Positions 1 through 9,748 are shown, numbered from the stretch's first letter. The stretch: 64,000 nucleotides of DNA from Paenibacillus dendritiformis (GCF_945605565.1 NZ_OX216966.1:3836001-3900000); one strand, 5' to 3'. Translations and numbers: made by a program. The notes: generated by a model from the letters alone, not told the origin.

Positions 1-2
1 TG

Positions 3-2489
3 TTCACCTTCATCCCGGTTCCGAATGCGCATGCGGCCGAGAACGAGCCGGAGCTGCGCAATCTGGCCAGGGACTCCACCTATGTATGGTCGGAGGCGCC
101 GGATTACCGCTACCCGGATACCGGTAACAAGCTGACGGACGGCAAGACCGGCGGCACGAACGTGCTGGATCCGGCATGGACCGGACATTTGCAGAAGCAG
201 ACGCGGGAGATCGTATTCGATCTGGGCGAGGCGAAGTCGATCTCCAGCATCAAGTCACACTTCATTCAGGATTGGCCCGGATCGGCCATCCTGTTCCCAT
301 TGACGGTATCGATGTACGTCTCGAACGATAACGTGAATTGGGGAGAGGTATCCCACAAGGCGACCGAGCTGCTGTGGGTGGACGGTCCGCCCAAAGATCA
401 GTACTATGTGTGGGACGGAAGCAAGGACGGCATTCCTTCGGCGGGACCAGACGCCAAAATGGCATATGCGCGGTACGTTAAAGTGATGTTCTCGATGCAC
501 CCAAAAGCCTGGACCTTCCTCGACGAGATCGAGATTATCGGAGCGGACGGCAAGCTGGAGGGCGCCAAGGAGGTGCCGGCCAAGTCGTTCGAATATTTGC
601 GCCCGGGCGCGGACACGGCAGGAATCCGCAATCTGTCGCTCGTCTATAATGGGTACTACAGCGATGTGCCGGAATGGACGAAGGAGAATCTGATTCCGGA
701 GATTGGATATGTCAATAAAGATGGCGAGCTTACGGACTGGTTCTTCGATGGCGTGCTGATGCTCGGCTTGAAGTCATCCGAAGGACGCGATTTCGGCTTG
801 GACTCGCTCTTGCCGGACTGGAAATGGTATCTCGACAAAACCTTCAAGCCGCAAGGCGATATGAGCCAGTTGAATGAAGCGGTGAAGGAAGTCGGGCAGA
901 AGTTGAATCAGCCGGACTACAAGATGAAGGTAGTGGCGATGATCCCGGTTCCGGCCGAGCATGTGACGGACTTCGGCGATGTGGACGGGGACGGCGTATC
1001 CGAGAACTTCAATGAAGGAGTCGTCGGCCGGGATCAGTCGTTGGCCAATCGGCAGAAGGCGGTCCGCTGGTGGATTCAGGAAGTTCTCAAGCGTTGGGAG
1101 GACAACAATTACTCCAACCTGGAGCTTGTCGGCCTGTACTGGCTGGATGAGTCGATTAGCACCAGCGAATCGGGTCCGGATTTCCTCCGCATGGTCAATG
1201 CCGACGTGCATGCGCAGGGCTTGACATCGTTCTGGATTCCGCACTCCATGGCGTATAAAGCCTATATGTGGAAAGATGTCGGGCTCGATGCGGCAGCATA
1301 CCAGCCGAATTATTTCTTCGAGCCGTTGTCTATCGATCGCCTGGTGGATGGAGTCACAACGGCGAAGCGGTTCGGCATGGGCGTAGAACTCGAGTTCGAC
1401 AACCGCATGCTGTCAGACGAGGCATTCCGCAAGCGGTTCCATGAATATCTCGACGCTGGCTATGAGTATGGCTTTGCAGGCCAAGACACGTTCAAGGCGT
1501 ATTACAAAGGAAGCGGCCCGGTGCTGCACGATGCGGCGAACAGCCAGGATCCGCAAGTCCGCGAGCTGTATGACCGACTGTATCAATTCGCGAGCGGCCA
1601 AAACCCGGGCGGCAATACGGCGCCTGTAGCGTCGGACGCCTCGTTCCGCACAGCGGCCAATACCCCGGTAAGCGGCACGCTCACGGCTAACGACAACGAC
1701 GGGGATGCGCTGACGTACAGCATTGTGGACAACGGCACGCAAGGCAAGGCCGTTGTAACGGATGCGTCGACCGGCGCCTTCACCTACACGCCGAATGGGG
1801 GAGAGACGGGCACGGACACGTTCACCTTCAAGGCGAATGACGGCCAATCGGATTCGAATATCGCCACCGTAACGGTCACCATCGATACGGCAGCGGCAGG
1901 ATGGCAGACCCAATTGACTGGGGCTAGCAACGTTCAGCCTGGGGAGAAATTCACCGTAACGTACGGCTTGAACGGCGGCTCGCAGAACATCTATGCGCAG
2001 GATATTCGAGCCGAGTATGATCCGGCCTTTATGGAACTGGTGTCCGTCAAATCGGTTAAGAAAGGCATCAGCCTGATCGATAGCGACAAGAAGACGCCCG
2101 GCAAGCTGCATCTGATTGTGGCCAGCCAAGGCGCGGGCAACGCGGTTAACGGCACGGCGGATCTGCTGGAATTGACCTTCCGCGTGAAGAAGGAGATCGG
2201 TTCGAATACGGGCGTTATCTCTATCTCCAGCGCGGTGCTCGGCGATGAGCAGGGACGGGAAGCGCAGGCGACGCCCTCTTCGAAGACCATTCAAGCCGGG
2301 GCATCGCTTCCCGGGGATTACAACGGGGACGGCAAGGTAACCGTTGGCGATCTGGCTATCGTCGCCTCTCATTACGGCAAGACGAAGCACAGCCCGGATT
2401 GGGAGCAGGTGAAGCATATGGATGCGAACGGCAACGGAAAAATCGATGACCAAGATCTGGCCTTCATCAGCCGCAAGCTGATGAACTAG
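3..2489 (+). CDS. Secreted DUF4855 protein with cohesin and dockerin (5' end outside window)
   Basis: The reading frame is open from the window edge, so the start lies upstream. The first residues end in an Ala-His-Ala motif followed by Ala-Glu-Asn, which looks like a signal-peptide cleavage site, so the protein is exported. Next come a discoidin-like beta region (about 60-560), a DUF4855 domain (about 620-1610), a cadherin/Big_9-like tandem-Ig domain with NDNDGD and FTFKANDGQSD motifs (1618-1890), a cohesin domain (about 1900-2310) and a C-terminal dockerin with two calcium loops, DYNGDGKVTVGD and DANGNGKIDDQD (2314-2486). DUF4855 proteins are found in polysaccharide-degrading bacteria; the enzymatic role is not known to me. 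Cohesin plus dockerin in one chain implies assembly with partner proteins or with itself. A terminator follows directly. Confidence 0.85.
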   Translation, partial: FTFIPVPNAHAAENEPELRNLARDSTYVWSEAPDYRYPDTGNKLTDGKTGGTNVLDPAWTGHLQKQTREIVFDLGEAKSISSIKSHFIQDWPGSAILFPLTVSMYVSNDNVNWGEVSHKATELLWVDGPPKDQYYVWDGSKDGIPSAGPDAKMAYARYVKVMFSMHPKAWTFLDEIEIIGADGKLEGAKEVPAKSFEYLRPGADTAGIRNLSLVYNGYYSDVPEWTKENLIPEIGYVNKDGELTDWFFDGVLMLGLKSSEGRDFGLDSLLPDWKWYLDKTFKPQGDMSQLNEAVKEVGQKLNQPDYKMKVVAMIPVPAEHVTDFGDVDGDGVSENFNEGVVGRDQSLANRQKAVRWWIQEVLKRWEDNNYSNLELVGLYWLDESISTSESGPDFLRMVNADVHAQGLTSFWIPHSMAYKAYMWKDVGLDAAAYQPNYFFEPLSIDRLVDGVTTAKRFGMGVELEFDNRMLSDEAFRKRFHEYLDAGYEYGFAGQDTFKAYYKGSGPVLHDAANSQDPQVRELYDRLYQFASGQNPGGNTAPVASDASFRTAANTPVSGTLTANDNDGDALTYSIVDNGTQGKAVVTDASTGAFTYTPNGGETGTDTFTFKANDGQSDSNIATVTVTIDTAAAGWQTQLTGASNVQPGEKFTVTYGLNGGSQNIYAQDIRAEYDPAFMELVSVKSVKKGISLIDSDKKTPGKLHLIVASQGAGNAVNGTADLLELTFRVKKEIGSNTGVISISSAVLGDEQGREAQATPSSKTIQAGASLPGDYNGDGKVTVGDLAIVASHYGKTKHSPDWEQVKHMDANGNGKIDDQDLAFISRKLMN

Positions 2490-2494
2490 AAGGG

Positions 2495-2540
2495 GCCGAC
2501 ACGCGCTAAGCGCTTCTGCTTAGCATGTGTCGGCTTTTTT
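2495..2540 (+). terminator. Rho-independent terminator of the DUF4855 gene
   Basis: GCCGACAC pairs with GTGTCGGC around an inner CTAAGC/GCTTAG stem and is followed by six T. It starts 5 bases after the stop codon. Confidence 0.9.
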
Positions 2541-2603
2541 GCCGCCACGAACTCTGACCGTGACTGGAACGCGGAGAGCGCCGCATGCCCCGATTTTAGA
2601 TTG

Positions 2604-2897
2604 CTATTGCTGTTCAAGCCTGCCTAGCATGAGCCGGTAACTTCCGTTGCCATCGTGCAGGATTCGTTTGACGCGTGAGATAATGGCCGTGCTTGCCCCG
2701 GTCTCCGCTTCAATCTCCATATACGTGCTGCCGTTCAACAGCATTTTGGCAACTTCCAGCCGTTGGGACAAGGCCTGCAATTCTTTTGGAGTCGTCAAGT
2801 CTTCGAAGAAATCATAACATTCCTCCATGCTTTGCAGCTTCATAATGACCTCCAGCAATTGCTCGATTGCCGGATCGCCGGAACGCTTGGCATACAT
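2604..2897 (-). CDS. yerC: YerC/YecD family TrpR-related protein
   Basis: A 97-residue protein of the TrpR-like YerC/YecD family. The core (residues about 35-85) carries the TrpR-type helix-turn-helix, with the motif LTTPKELQALSQRLEVAKML followed by the recognition segment GASTAIISRVKR. In the family these small DNA-binding proteins are presumed regulators; the target genes are not known. Length fits the family (about 95-105). It stands alone on the minus strand, convergent with the upstream DUF4855 gene and divergent from the tyrosine-degradation operon, so it could be a neighbour-regulator of that operon, although nothing in the sequence proves this. Confidence 0.85.
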   Translation of the reverse strand: MYAKRSGDPAIEQLLEVIMKLQSMEECYDFFEDLTTPKELQALSQRLEVAKMLLNGSTYMEIEAETGASTAIISRVKRILHDGNGSYRLMLGRLEQQ

Positions 2898-3149
2898 ATC
2901 GTCCTATCAACTCCAATTCGAAATGAATACCACGAATGCGCATACTCCTTATTTTTTTGACAAGAAGCCGCCTAATTCCTTCTGTTTGTTCAAAAAACAT
3001 TCACAAATTCAAAAAAGAAGTCTGATGATTTTTTGATGCTTTAATTCGATATCGTAACGACGCGGTTCATTCCTGCTGTTTTCATGCGAATATGTGCCGC
3101 AGCGGCGATTCCGCCGTGCGTTGGAGCAGACTCGCGTTCGAGTACGCTT

Positions 3150-3178
3150 TTGCTAGATATTGGAATGCATCATATACT
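3150..3178 (+). promoter_or_regulatory. Sigma-A-type promoter of the tyrosine-degradation operon
   Basis: TTGCTA (3150-3155) and TATACT (3173-3178) are separated by exactly 17 bases and lie 39 bases before the HPPD start codon. Both hexamers are close to the consensus. It is the only good match seen in the 319-base gap after yerC. Confidence 0.6.
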
Positions 3179-3216
3179 TTCAGTGGCAACAATCAAGCGA
3201 TTGTAGGAGGGTGTTT

Positions 3217-4329
3217 ATGAAAAAACAAGCGGTAACCGACAGAACGGAGCAAGAAATTTTCCCGATCCAGGACATCGACTACATTGAATTTTATACGGGG
3301 AACGCGAAGCAAGCGATGCACTATTTCGTCAAAGGGTACGGATTCCGCCCTATCGCCTATTCCGGCTTGGAGACCGGCAACCGGGAGCAAGTCTCGTATG
3401 TTGTCGAGCAGAACAAAATTCGGTTCGTTCTCTCCGGCGCTCTCTCCGACAGCCATCCGATTGCCGAATTTGTCAAATTGCACGGCGATGGGGTGAAAGA
3501 TGTCGCATTGCGGGTCAGTAATGTTGAAAAGGCTTACAAGGATGCGGTCTCACGCGGCGGAATCGCCATAATGGAACCGGCTGAATATTCGGATGAGCAC
3601 GGCAAGGTCAAAAAAGCGGTTATCGGCACGTATGGCGATACGATTCATACGCTGATAGAGCGGGACGATTATAACGGATTGTTCCTGCCGGGCTATCAGT
3701 CGATCGAAGACAGCCTTGCGAACCAGCCGGCCGGACTGATCGGCGTCGATCATGTCGTCGGTAACGTCGAGCGAATGGATGAATGGGTTACTTACTATGA
3801 AAAAGTGATGGGCTTCAAGCAAATGATTCATTTCGATGATGAGGATATCAGCACGGAATATTCGGCTCTCATGTCCAAAGTGATGCATAACGGAGGCAGA
3901 ATCAAATTCCCGATCAACGAGCCGGCGACCGCCAAGCGCAAATCGCAGATCCAGGAGTATCTGGAATATTACAACGGCCCGGGCGTGCAGCATCTTGCCC
4001 TGCTGACGAACGACATCGTCTCGACCGTGACGGCGCTCCGCGCGAACGGGGTAGAGTTCCTCGGCACGCCGGATTCCTACTACGATATGCTGACGGAACG
4101 GGTAGGACGGATCGATGAGGATATCGCCAAGCTGAAGGAACTGAAAATTTTGGTCGATCGCGATGATGAAGGCTATTTGCTGCAGATCTTCACGAAGCCG
4201 CTTGTCGACAGACCGACGCTGTTTTTTGAGATCATTCAGCGCAAAGGAGCCGTCGGCTTCGGCGAAGGCAATTTCAAGGCCTTGTTCGAATCGATCGAAC
4301 GGGAGCAGGAACGCCGCGGCAACTTGTAG
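3217..4329 (+). CDS. hppD: 4-hydroxyphenylpyruvate dioxygenase
   Basis: Converts 4-hydroxyphenylpyruvate, the deaminated form of tyrosine, to homogentisate using Fe(II) and O2. The 370-residue protein has the two tandem VOC/glyoxalase-type domains of the family. The iron ligands fit His179 (GVDHVVGNV), His259 (GPGVQHLAL) and Glu338 (LFFEIIQRKG). The C-terminal GFGEGNFKALFESIE segment is typical of bacterial HPPDs. The start at 3217 is chosen because GTAGGAGG lies just upstream and the protein then has the usual length; the frame is open further upstream but without a ribosome site. It is the first gene of the operon and has a promoter at 3150-3178. Confidence 0.95.
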   Translation: MKKQAVTDRTEQEIFPIQDIDYIEFYTGNAKQAMHYFVKGYGFRPIAYSGLETGNREQVSYVVEQNKIRFVLSGALSDSHPIAEFVKLHGDGVKDVALRVSNVEKAYKDAVSRGGIAIMEPAEYSDEHGKVKKAVIGTYGDTIHTLIERDDYNGLFLPGYQSIEDSLANQPAGLIGVDHVVGNVERMDEWVTYYEKVMGFKQMIHFDDEDISTEYSALMSKVMHNGGRIKFPINEPATAKRKSQIQEYLEYYNGPGVQHLALLTNDIVSTVTALRANGVEFLGTPDSYYDMLTERVGRIDEDIAKLKELKILVDRDDEGYLLQIFTKPLVDRPTLFFEIIQRKGAVGFGEGNFKALFESIEREQERRGNL

Positions 4330-4359
4330 ACCCGCGCCGCAGGAAGGAGTAGAAGCCGC

Positions 4360-4971
4360 ATGAATATTGCACCGCACGAGCTGCACTGGAGAGACGCTTA
4401 CAAGCTGATGATAGGCTCCATCCTGCCGCGTCCGATTGCGTTTGTATCCACGATCGATCCGTACGGTACGCCGAATCTGGCTCCGTTCAGCTTCTTCACG
4501 GCCATCTGCGCGGAGCCGCTTCTGATCTGCTTCGCTCCGATGCGCCGGGGGACGGATGGCCGCAAGAAGGATACGCTTGTCAATATTGAAGCGACCGGCG
4601 AATTCGTCGTCAATATCGTCGGGGAACGGATCGTCGAGCCGATGAATGAGACCGCCGCCGAATTCGATCCGGAGGTGGATGAGTTCCAGGCGGCGGGCCT
4701 GACCCCGATCCCGAGCCAGGTCATTCGTCCTTACCGGGTGCAGGAAAGCGCCATCCATATGGAATGCGTGCTCCATGATATCCTTCATTTCGGCGATCAG
4801 CCGGGCGCCGGCAGTCTCGTCATCGGCAAGGTCGTGCTGATGCATATAAGCGACGAGCTGTACGCCGACGGCAAAATCGACATGGAGAAGCTGCTTCCGA
4901 TCGGACGCATGGCCGGCCATGTCTACACCCGGGCCGTCTCCGACACATTTATGCTGGAGAGAAAAAAGTAG
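4360..4971 (+). CDS. Flavin reductase-like (flavoredoxin) family protein
   Basis: A 203-residue protein of the flavin reductase-like FMN-binding split-barrel family. The N-terminal YKLMIGSILPRPIAFVST motif and the APFSFFTAICAEPLLICFAP segment are the FMN-binding signature of the flavoredoxin/DIM6-NTAB subgroup. Members bind FMN and either reduce flavin or act on small oxidised substrates. A ribosome site (AGGAAGGAG) precedes the ATG. It sits between HPPD and the FAH-family hydrolase, 30 bases after the first and 25 before the second, so it is co-transcribed with tyrosine degradation. Its job there is not established. It is not related to maleylacetoacetate isomerase, the step otherwise missing here. 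Confidence 0.88.
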   Translation: MNIAPHELHWRDAYKLMIGSILPRPIAFVSTIDPYGTPNLAPFSFFTAICAEPLLICFAPMRRGTDGRKKDTLVNIEATGEFVVNIVGERIVEPMNETAAEFDPEVDEFQAAGLTPIPSQVIRPYRVQESAIHMECVLHDILHFGDQPGAGSLVIGKVVLMHISDELYADGKIDMEKLLPIGRMAGHVYTRAVSDTFMLERKK

Positions 4972-4996
4972 CGGCATACGGAAAGCGGGAGGTTCT

Positions 4997-5932
4997 ATGA
5001 AGTTCGTGACATTTGACACCGGCACAGGCGAGCCGCGTTCCGGATGGCTCAGGGAAGGCTGCGTCGTCGACATGCAAGCCGCCAGCGAAGGGCGGCTGCC
5101 TGGCGAGATACTGGAACTGGTGCGCCATCATGAGGACTATATGGAGGAAGCAGGGCGGATCGACCGCAGCCTTGGCCCGGATGCGGAGTCGATGCTCGCG
5201 CATGCGGGCGTCTATCCTGCATCCGATGTCGCCCTGCTCGCGCCGATCCCGAAGCCGCCGAGCGTGCGCGATTTCTATGCCTTCGAAGCGCATGTGATCG
5301 CGGCCAGGCGGCGCCGGGGGCTCGATATCGTTCCGGAATGGTACCAGTTCCCGGTGTTCTATTTCAGCAACCATCAGGCCATCGCCGGCCCGGACGCGCT
5401 CATCCGCAGACCGGCCGCCTCCACCGCCTTGGATTACGAGCTGGAAGTGGCCTGTGTCATCGGCAAGGAAGGACGCGATATCGGGGCAGAAGAAGCGGAC
5501 GCCTATATTTTCGGTTACTGCATCATGAACGACTGGAGCGCGCGTGATCTTCAGCGGGAAGAAGTCAAGGTCGGCCTCGGCCCGGCCAAGGGCAAAGATT
5601 TCGCCACGTCGCTCGGTCCGTATCTGGTCACCAAGGACGAGCTGGAACGCTATCGCGCCGGCGGGCGCCACGAGCTGGAGATGGCGGCTCGCGTCAACGG
5701 CGCCGAGCTGTCGCGCGGCAATCTGCGCGACCTCCACTATACGTTCGGGGACATGATCGCGCGGGCTTCGGCTGACGCCACGCTGTACCCCGGCGATATT
5801 ATCGGATCGGGCACGGTCGGGACCGGCTGCATTCTCGAGCTGGGACCGGAAGTACACCGGTGGCTGGAGACCGGCGATGTCGTCGAATTGGAAGTAACGG
5901 GACTCGGCCTGCTGCGCAACACCATCGGTTGA
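4997..5932 (+). CDS. Fumarylacetoacetate hydrolase family protein
   Basis: The 311-residue protein belongs to the FAH superfamily. In this operon it most likely cleaves fumarylacetoacetate (or maleylacetoacetate) into fumarate and acetoacetate. The metal-binding region is visible: the Glu-containing LDYELEVACVIG, followed by NDWSARDLQREE and the lysine-containing GPAKGKDFATSLGP motif, then PGDIIGSGTVGTG near the C terminus. It is shorter than animal FAH (about 420) and matches the short bacterial type, which also includes decarboxylases and isomerases of similar fold; operon context is the reason for the assignment. The start at 4997 follows GCGGGAGG; an in-frame ATG at 4919 lies inside the preceding gene and is rejected. 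Confidence 0.88.
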   Translation: MKFVTFDTGTGEPRSGWLREGCVVDMQAASEGRLPGEILELVRHHEDYMEEAGRIDRSLGPDAESMLAHAGVYPASDVALLAPIPKPPSVRDFYAFEAHVIAARRRRGLDIVPEWYQFPVFYFSNHQAIAGPDALIRRPAASTALDYELEVACVIGKEGRDIGAEEADAYIFGYCIMNDWSARDLQREEVKVGLGPAKGKDFATSLGPYLVTKDELERYRAGGRHELEMAARVNGAELSRGNLRDLHYTFGDMIARASADATLYPGDIIGSGTVGTGCILELGPEVHRWLETGDVVELEVTGLGLLRNTIG

Positions 5933-5990
5933 ATCGGCGAATAAGCCGCGATTGACCGGTACTGAATTGAGAGAGAGGAGGATTCATGTC

Positions 5991-7172
5991 ATGGCCTATT
6001 ACCGCCGCATGGGAGACATTCCGGGCAAAAGGCATACGATGTTCCGCAAGCCGGACGGCACCCTGTACCGTGAGCAAGTCATGGGAACGAAGGGCTTCTC
6101 CGGCATTCAGTCGATCTTGTATCATCATCATCCGCCGACGGCTGTCGGCAAGGCGGAGGTGCACGCCGCCTTCGACATTGAATTCGAAGAGCAAGGTGCG
6201 CTGCGCCACCGTCATCTGCTGACCGGCGACTGCACGGATACGGGCGATGCCGTCGCGGGCAGACGCTATATGCTGGGCAACGAGGACTTGCTCATTGCCA
6301 TTGCGAACGTCGATCAGCCGATGGATTATTTCTACCGGAACGGGGACGGGGACGAGCTGTTGTTCGTGCATGAAGGGGAGGGGACCGTCGAGACGATGTT
6401 CGGCACCCTCCGTTACCGGCCGGGGGATTATATTGTCATCCCGATCGGCACGATTTATCGCGTCACTCCCGAACCGGGGCGTACGAAGCTCTTGGCCGTG
6501 GAGACGAACAACTGGATTACGACACCGAAGCGCTACCGCAACTCGCATGGCCAGCTTTTGGAGCACAGCCCATTCTGCGAGCGGGATTTCCGCGGTCCGG
6601 AGAAGCTGGAAACGTATGCCGAGCTCGGCGAGTTCGAGGTGAGGACAAAGTCTAGGGGATATATCCACCTGCATATGTTTAATCATCACCCGTTCGATGT
6701 CGTAGGCTGGGACGGGTATTTGTATCCGTGGATTTTTAACATAGCCGATTTCGAGCCGATTACGGGCCGCATTCATATGCCGCCGCCGATTCATCAGACC
6801 TTCGAGGGGAATAACTTCGTCATCTGCTCCTTCGTTCCCCGGTTATACGATTATCATCCCGAGGGGATTCCGGCCCCTTATTTCCACAGCAACGTAGACA
6901 GCGACGAGGTGCTCTATTATGTCAGGGGCAACTTCATGAGCCGCAAGGGCGTGAAGGAAGGCTCCATCACCTTGCATCCGTCGGGCATTCCGCACGGTCC
7001 GCATCCCGGCAAGATCGAAGATAGCATCGGCAAAAAAGAAACTACGGAGCTTGCGGTCATGATCGATACGTTCCGGCCGCTGCGCGTCGTCAAGCAGGCG
7101 CTGTCGTACGAAGATGACCAATACATGTACAGCTGGTGCGCCGGCTCGCCGGAAGCGTCGCGCAGCGTGTAA
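5991..7172 (+). CDS. hmgA: Homogentisate 1,2-dioxygenase
   Basis: Opens the aromatic ring of homogentisate to maleylacetoacetate with Fe(II) and O2. The 393-residue protein has the cupin architecture of the family. The likely iron-ligand region is [15 protein letters not shown] followed by IPHGPHPG, which match the His/Glu and His-Gly-Pro motifs of known enzymes. It starts with [26 protein letters not shown] lies 9 bases before this ATG. A second ATG at 5986 is in another frame. It is shorter than the proteobacterial enzyme (about 430 residues), as is common in Bacillota. The gene follows the FAH-family gene by 58 bases. Confidence 0.93.
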   Translation: MAYYRRMGDIPGKRHTMFRKPDGTLYREQVMGTKGFSGIQSILYHHHPPTAVGKAEVHAAFDIEFEEQGALRHRHLLTGDCTDTGDAVAGRRYMLGNEDLLIAIANVDQPMDYFYRNGDGDELLFVHEGEGTVETMFGTLRYRPGDYIVIPIGTIYRVTPEPGRTKLLAVETNNWITTPKRYRNSHGQLLEHSPFCERDFRGPEKLETYAELGEFEVRTKSRGYIHLHMFNHHPFDVVGWDGYLYPWIFNIADFEPITGRIHMPPPIHQTFEGNNFVICSFVPRLYDYHPEGIPAPYFHSNVDSDEVLYYVRGNFMSRKGVKEGSITLHPSGIPHGPHPGKIEDSIGKKETTELAVMIDTFRPLRVVKQALSYEDDQYMYSWCAGSPEASRSV

Positions 7173-7209
7173 GAGACGGTGCGCTAAGCTGATGAAAGGG
7201 GCACATGGC

Positions 7210-7938
7210 ATGAAGGATGGGAAAGTCGTGCATTCCGCTGCCGAGGCGATACAAGGCATTCAGGACGGCGCCACCTTGCTAGTAGGCGGATTCGGCCTGT
7301 GCGGTATCCCCGAGCTGGCCATCGCGGCGCTGAGGGACAGCGGGGTGAAGAATCTTACCGTCGTCAGCAACAATTGCGGCGTGGACGACTGGGGGCTCGG
7401 TCTTCTGCTCGCGAACCGCCAGATCAAGAAGATGATCTCCTCCTATGTCGGGGAGAACAAAATATTCGAGCGCCAGCTTCTGAGCGGCGAGCTGGAGGTG
7501 GAGCTCGTTCCGCAGGGCACGCTGGCCGAGCGCATTCGCGCGGGCGGAGCCGGCATCCCGGCTTTCTATACCGCGACGGGTGTCGGCACGCCGGTGGCGG
7601 AAGGCAAGGAGCATAAACAGTTCAACGGCCGCACATACATGATGGAAGAGGCGATTGTCGGCGACTTTGCGTTCGTGAAGGCGTGGAAGGGGGATACGCT
7701 CGGCAATCTGGTCTACCGGAAGACGGCCCGGAACTTCAATCCGCTGGCAGCGGCGGCGGGCAAAATTACGATTGCTGAAGTGGAGGAACTGGTCGAGCCG
7801 GGACAATTGGATCCGAATCATATTCATACGCCCGGCATCTATGTGCAGCGGGTGCTCCACGGGACCGGATATGAGAAACGGATTGAACGGCGCATCGTGC
7901 AGCCGGCGGCGCGGCAAGGAACGGGGGGATTCGCATGA
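7210..7938 (+). CDS. scoA: 3-oxoacid CoA-transferase subunit A
   Basis: Alpha subunit of succinyl-CoA:3-oxoacid CoA-transferase, which activates acetoacetate to acetoacetyl-CoA. The glycine-rich [10 protein letters not shown] motif near the N terminus, [13 protein letters not shown], and [23 protein letters not shown] are signatures of the A subunit. From the ATG at 7210 it has 242 residues; an in-frame ATG at 7192 is possible, but the GAAAGGGG ribosome-like sequence lies 9 bases before 7210. Its stop overlaps the start of subunit B by four bases, so the two are translationally coupled. It uses the acetoacetate made by the upstream hydrolase. Confidence 0.95.
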   Translation: MKDGKVVHSAAEAIQGIQDGATLLVGGFGLCGIPELAIAALRDSGVKNLTVVSNNCGVDDWGLGLLLANRQIKKMISSYVGENKIFERQLLSGELEVELVPQGTLAERIRAGGAGIPAFYTATGVGTPVAEGKEHKQFNGRTYMMEEAIVGDFAFVKAWKGDTLGNLVYRKTARNFNPLAAAAGKITIAEVEELVEPGQLDPNHIHTPGIYVQRVLHGTGYEKRIERRIVQPAARQGTGGFA

Positions 7939-8609
7939 GTGACGCACGCCAGGCCATCGTCCGGCGCGCCGTGCTGGAGATTGCGGACGGGATGACGGTC
8001 AATCTCGGCATCGGCATGCCGACGCTCATCGCCGGCATCATACCGCCGGAATTCAATGTCATGCTCCATTCCGAGAACGGCCTGCTCGGCCTCGGCCCGT
8101 ACCCGCAGGAAGGGAGCGAGGATCCGGATCTGATTAATGCGGGCAAGGAGACGGTGACCGCCGTGCAGGGCGCCTCCTATTTCGACAGCGCCGAATCGTT
8201 CGCCATGATCCGGGGAGGACATATCGATCTCGCCATCCTGGGCGGGATGGAAGTATCGGAGAAGGGCGATCTGGCGAATTGGATGATCCCCGGCAAAATG
8301 ATCAAGGGCATGGGAGGCGCCATGGATCTGGTGAACGGCGCCCGGCGCATCGTCGTCATTATGGAGCATGTGAACAAGCACGGCGAACCCAAGATCAAGC
8401 GGGAATGCAGCCTGCCGCTGACAGGCAAGCGAGTGGTCGACCGGTTAATTACCGATTTGGCCGTGTTTGATTTTACCGAAGAAGGCATGGTCTTGATCGA
8501 GACGCAGCAGGGAGTTGACGTGGAAGAGATACGGCACAAAACCGAGGCGCCGTTCCGGGTAAGTCCCGCGTTGAGCGCGGGGAACGCGGCGCCCCGGGCA
8601 TCGGAGTAA
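7935..8609 (+). CDS. scoB: 3-oxoacid CoA-transferase subunit B
   Basis: Beta subunit of the acetoacetate:succinyl-CoA transferase, 224 residues, the usual length. It contains [15 protein letters not shown] and the catalytic motif [12 protein letters not shown], in which Glu47 is the residue that forms the CoA thioester in this family. The [23 protein letters not shown] segment is also typical; only part of it needs to be quoted to recognise the family. The ATG overlaps the subunit A stop codon (ATGA). With subunit A it forms the heterotetrameric enzyme. Confidence 0.95.
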   Translation: MSDARQAIVRRAVLEIADGMTVNLGIGMPTLIAGIIPPEFNVMLHSENGLLGLGPYPQEGSEDPDLINAGKETVTAVQGASYFDSAESFAMIRGGHIDLAILGGMEVSEKGDLANWMIPGKMIKGMGGAMDLVNGARRIVVIMEHVNKHGEPKIKRECSLPLTGKRVVDRLITDLAVFDFTEEGMVLIETQQGVDVEEIRHKTEAPFRVSPALSAGNAAPRASE

Positions 8610-8629
8610 AGGGGTAAGGAGGATGGTCT

Positions 8630-9748
8630 ATGCAAGTCTCTGTCAAGATTCCGACGAGAAAAGAAATCAAACCGTTAGGCGTATACGTGCCTGGCAAACC
8701 GATTGAAGAGGTAAAAAGGGAGTTCGGCCTTACTGACATTATCAAGCTCGCGTCCAATGAAAATCCGTACGGCTGCTCGGAGCTGGCTACCCAAGCCGTC
8801 GTGCGCGAAATGGAGAAATGCGCCCTGTATCCGGAAGGCACCGCCCCTGAATTGGCGGCGAAGCTGTCCGCGCGTCTTGGCGTGGCGCCTGAATATTTCA
8901 TTATCGGCAATGGGTCCGACGAGATCATTCGCTTATTGACGCGGAGCTATATTGCAGCAGGGGACGAAGCAATAATGGCCGATGTCACGTTCTCCCGCTA
9001 CGAGACGAACGTCCTCATCGAGGGCGGCGTTCCGGTCACGGTGCCGCTTATCGACGGCGTTCATGATCTGGCTGGCATGCTGAAGGCGATCGGCAGCAGG
9101 ACGAAGATGATCTTCGTATGCAATCCGAACAATCCGACAGGGACGATCGTGGGGCGCAGCGAGCTGCTTGCCTTCATCGAGCAGGTGCCGAGCCATATTA
9201 TGCTGGTCATCGACGAGGCTTATTATGAATATGTGTCCGATCCGGACTACTTGCAGACCGTGCCGCTGCTTGCCAGTCACCCGAATCTGGTCATCCTGCG
9301 CACGTTCTCCAAAATATACGGTCTGGCGGCGCTGCGGGCAGGTTACGGCATGATGCATCCGAGCATCGTGCAGGAGCTGATCAAAGTGAAGGAGCCGTTC
9401 AACTCGAATCGGATGGCGCAAGCCGCAGCTATCGCCTCATTGGACGATGCGGCGTTCGCCGCGGACTGCGCGCGGCGGAATGAGGCGGCGAGAACGAAGC
9501 TGGTCTCGGAACTAAAGCAGCTGGGACTGTCCTGTTATCCTTCGCATGCCAATTTCCTGATGGTGAAGCTGGGCCGATCCGGAGATGACGTCTTCCACTC
9601 CTTGCTGGCGCAGGGCGTGGTGGTGCGCGCGGGCAGCCTGCTCGGCTATCCGGACACGATCCGCGTATCCATCGGAACGGAGCAGGATAACCAGGTGTTC
9701 ATCGAGGCCCTGCGGCATATTGTTGCTCCTGGCGGCAAGCCGGCGTGA
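8630..9748 (+). CDS. HisC-type aminotransferase, probably aromatic amino acid aminotransferase
   Basis: A 372-residue class I/II PLP aminotransferase of the histidinol-phosphate aminotransferase family. Lys228 in TFSKIYGLAALRAGY is the expected PLP Schiff-base lysine; SNENPYG, NPNNPTG and VIDEAYYEY are conserved family motifs. HisC-family enzymes in Bacilli accept tyrosine and phenylalanine as well as histidinol phosphate. Because the gene lies inside a tyrosine-degradation operon and no histidine genes are near, its likely role is deamination of tyrosine to 4-hydroxyphenylpyruvate, the HPPD substrate. The ATG at 8630 follows AAGGAGGATGG, 21 bases after scoB. Confidence 0.9.
   Translation: MQVSVKIPTRKEIKPLGVYVPGKPIEEVKREFGLTDIIKLASNENPYGCSELATQAVVREMEKCALYPEGTAPELAAKLSARLGVAPEYFIIGNGSDEIIRLLTRSYIAAGDEAIMADVTFSRYETNVLIEGGVPVTVPLIDGVHDLAGMLKAIGSRTKMIFVCNPNNPTGTIVGRSELLAFIEQVPSHIMLVIDEAYYEYVSDPDYLQTVPLLASHPNLVILRTFSKIYGLAALRAGYGMMHPSIVQELIKVKEPFNSNRMAQAAAIASLDDAAFAADCARRNEAARTKLVSELKQLGLSCYPSHANFLMVKLGRSGDDVFHSLLAQGVVVRAGSLLGYPDTIRVSIGTEQDNQVFIEALRHIVAPGGKPA

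Noticed and set aside
1413..2453. A 346-codon open frame on the minus strand under the DUF4855 gene
   Set aside because: Antisense shadow of a gene with clear domains; no ribosome site and no family motifs.
3550..5073. A 507-codon open frame on the minus strand opposite HPPD and the flavin reductase gene
   Set aside because: It is the complement of well-recognised genes and has low-complexity, Arg/His/Leu-rich content without any family motif. Such long antisense frames are common in GC-rich coding DNA.
4949..6794. Two further long minus-strand frames (302 and 331 codons) opposite the hydrolase and homogentisate dioxygenase
   Set aside because: Shadows of strongly supported enzymes on the plus strand.
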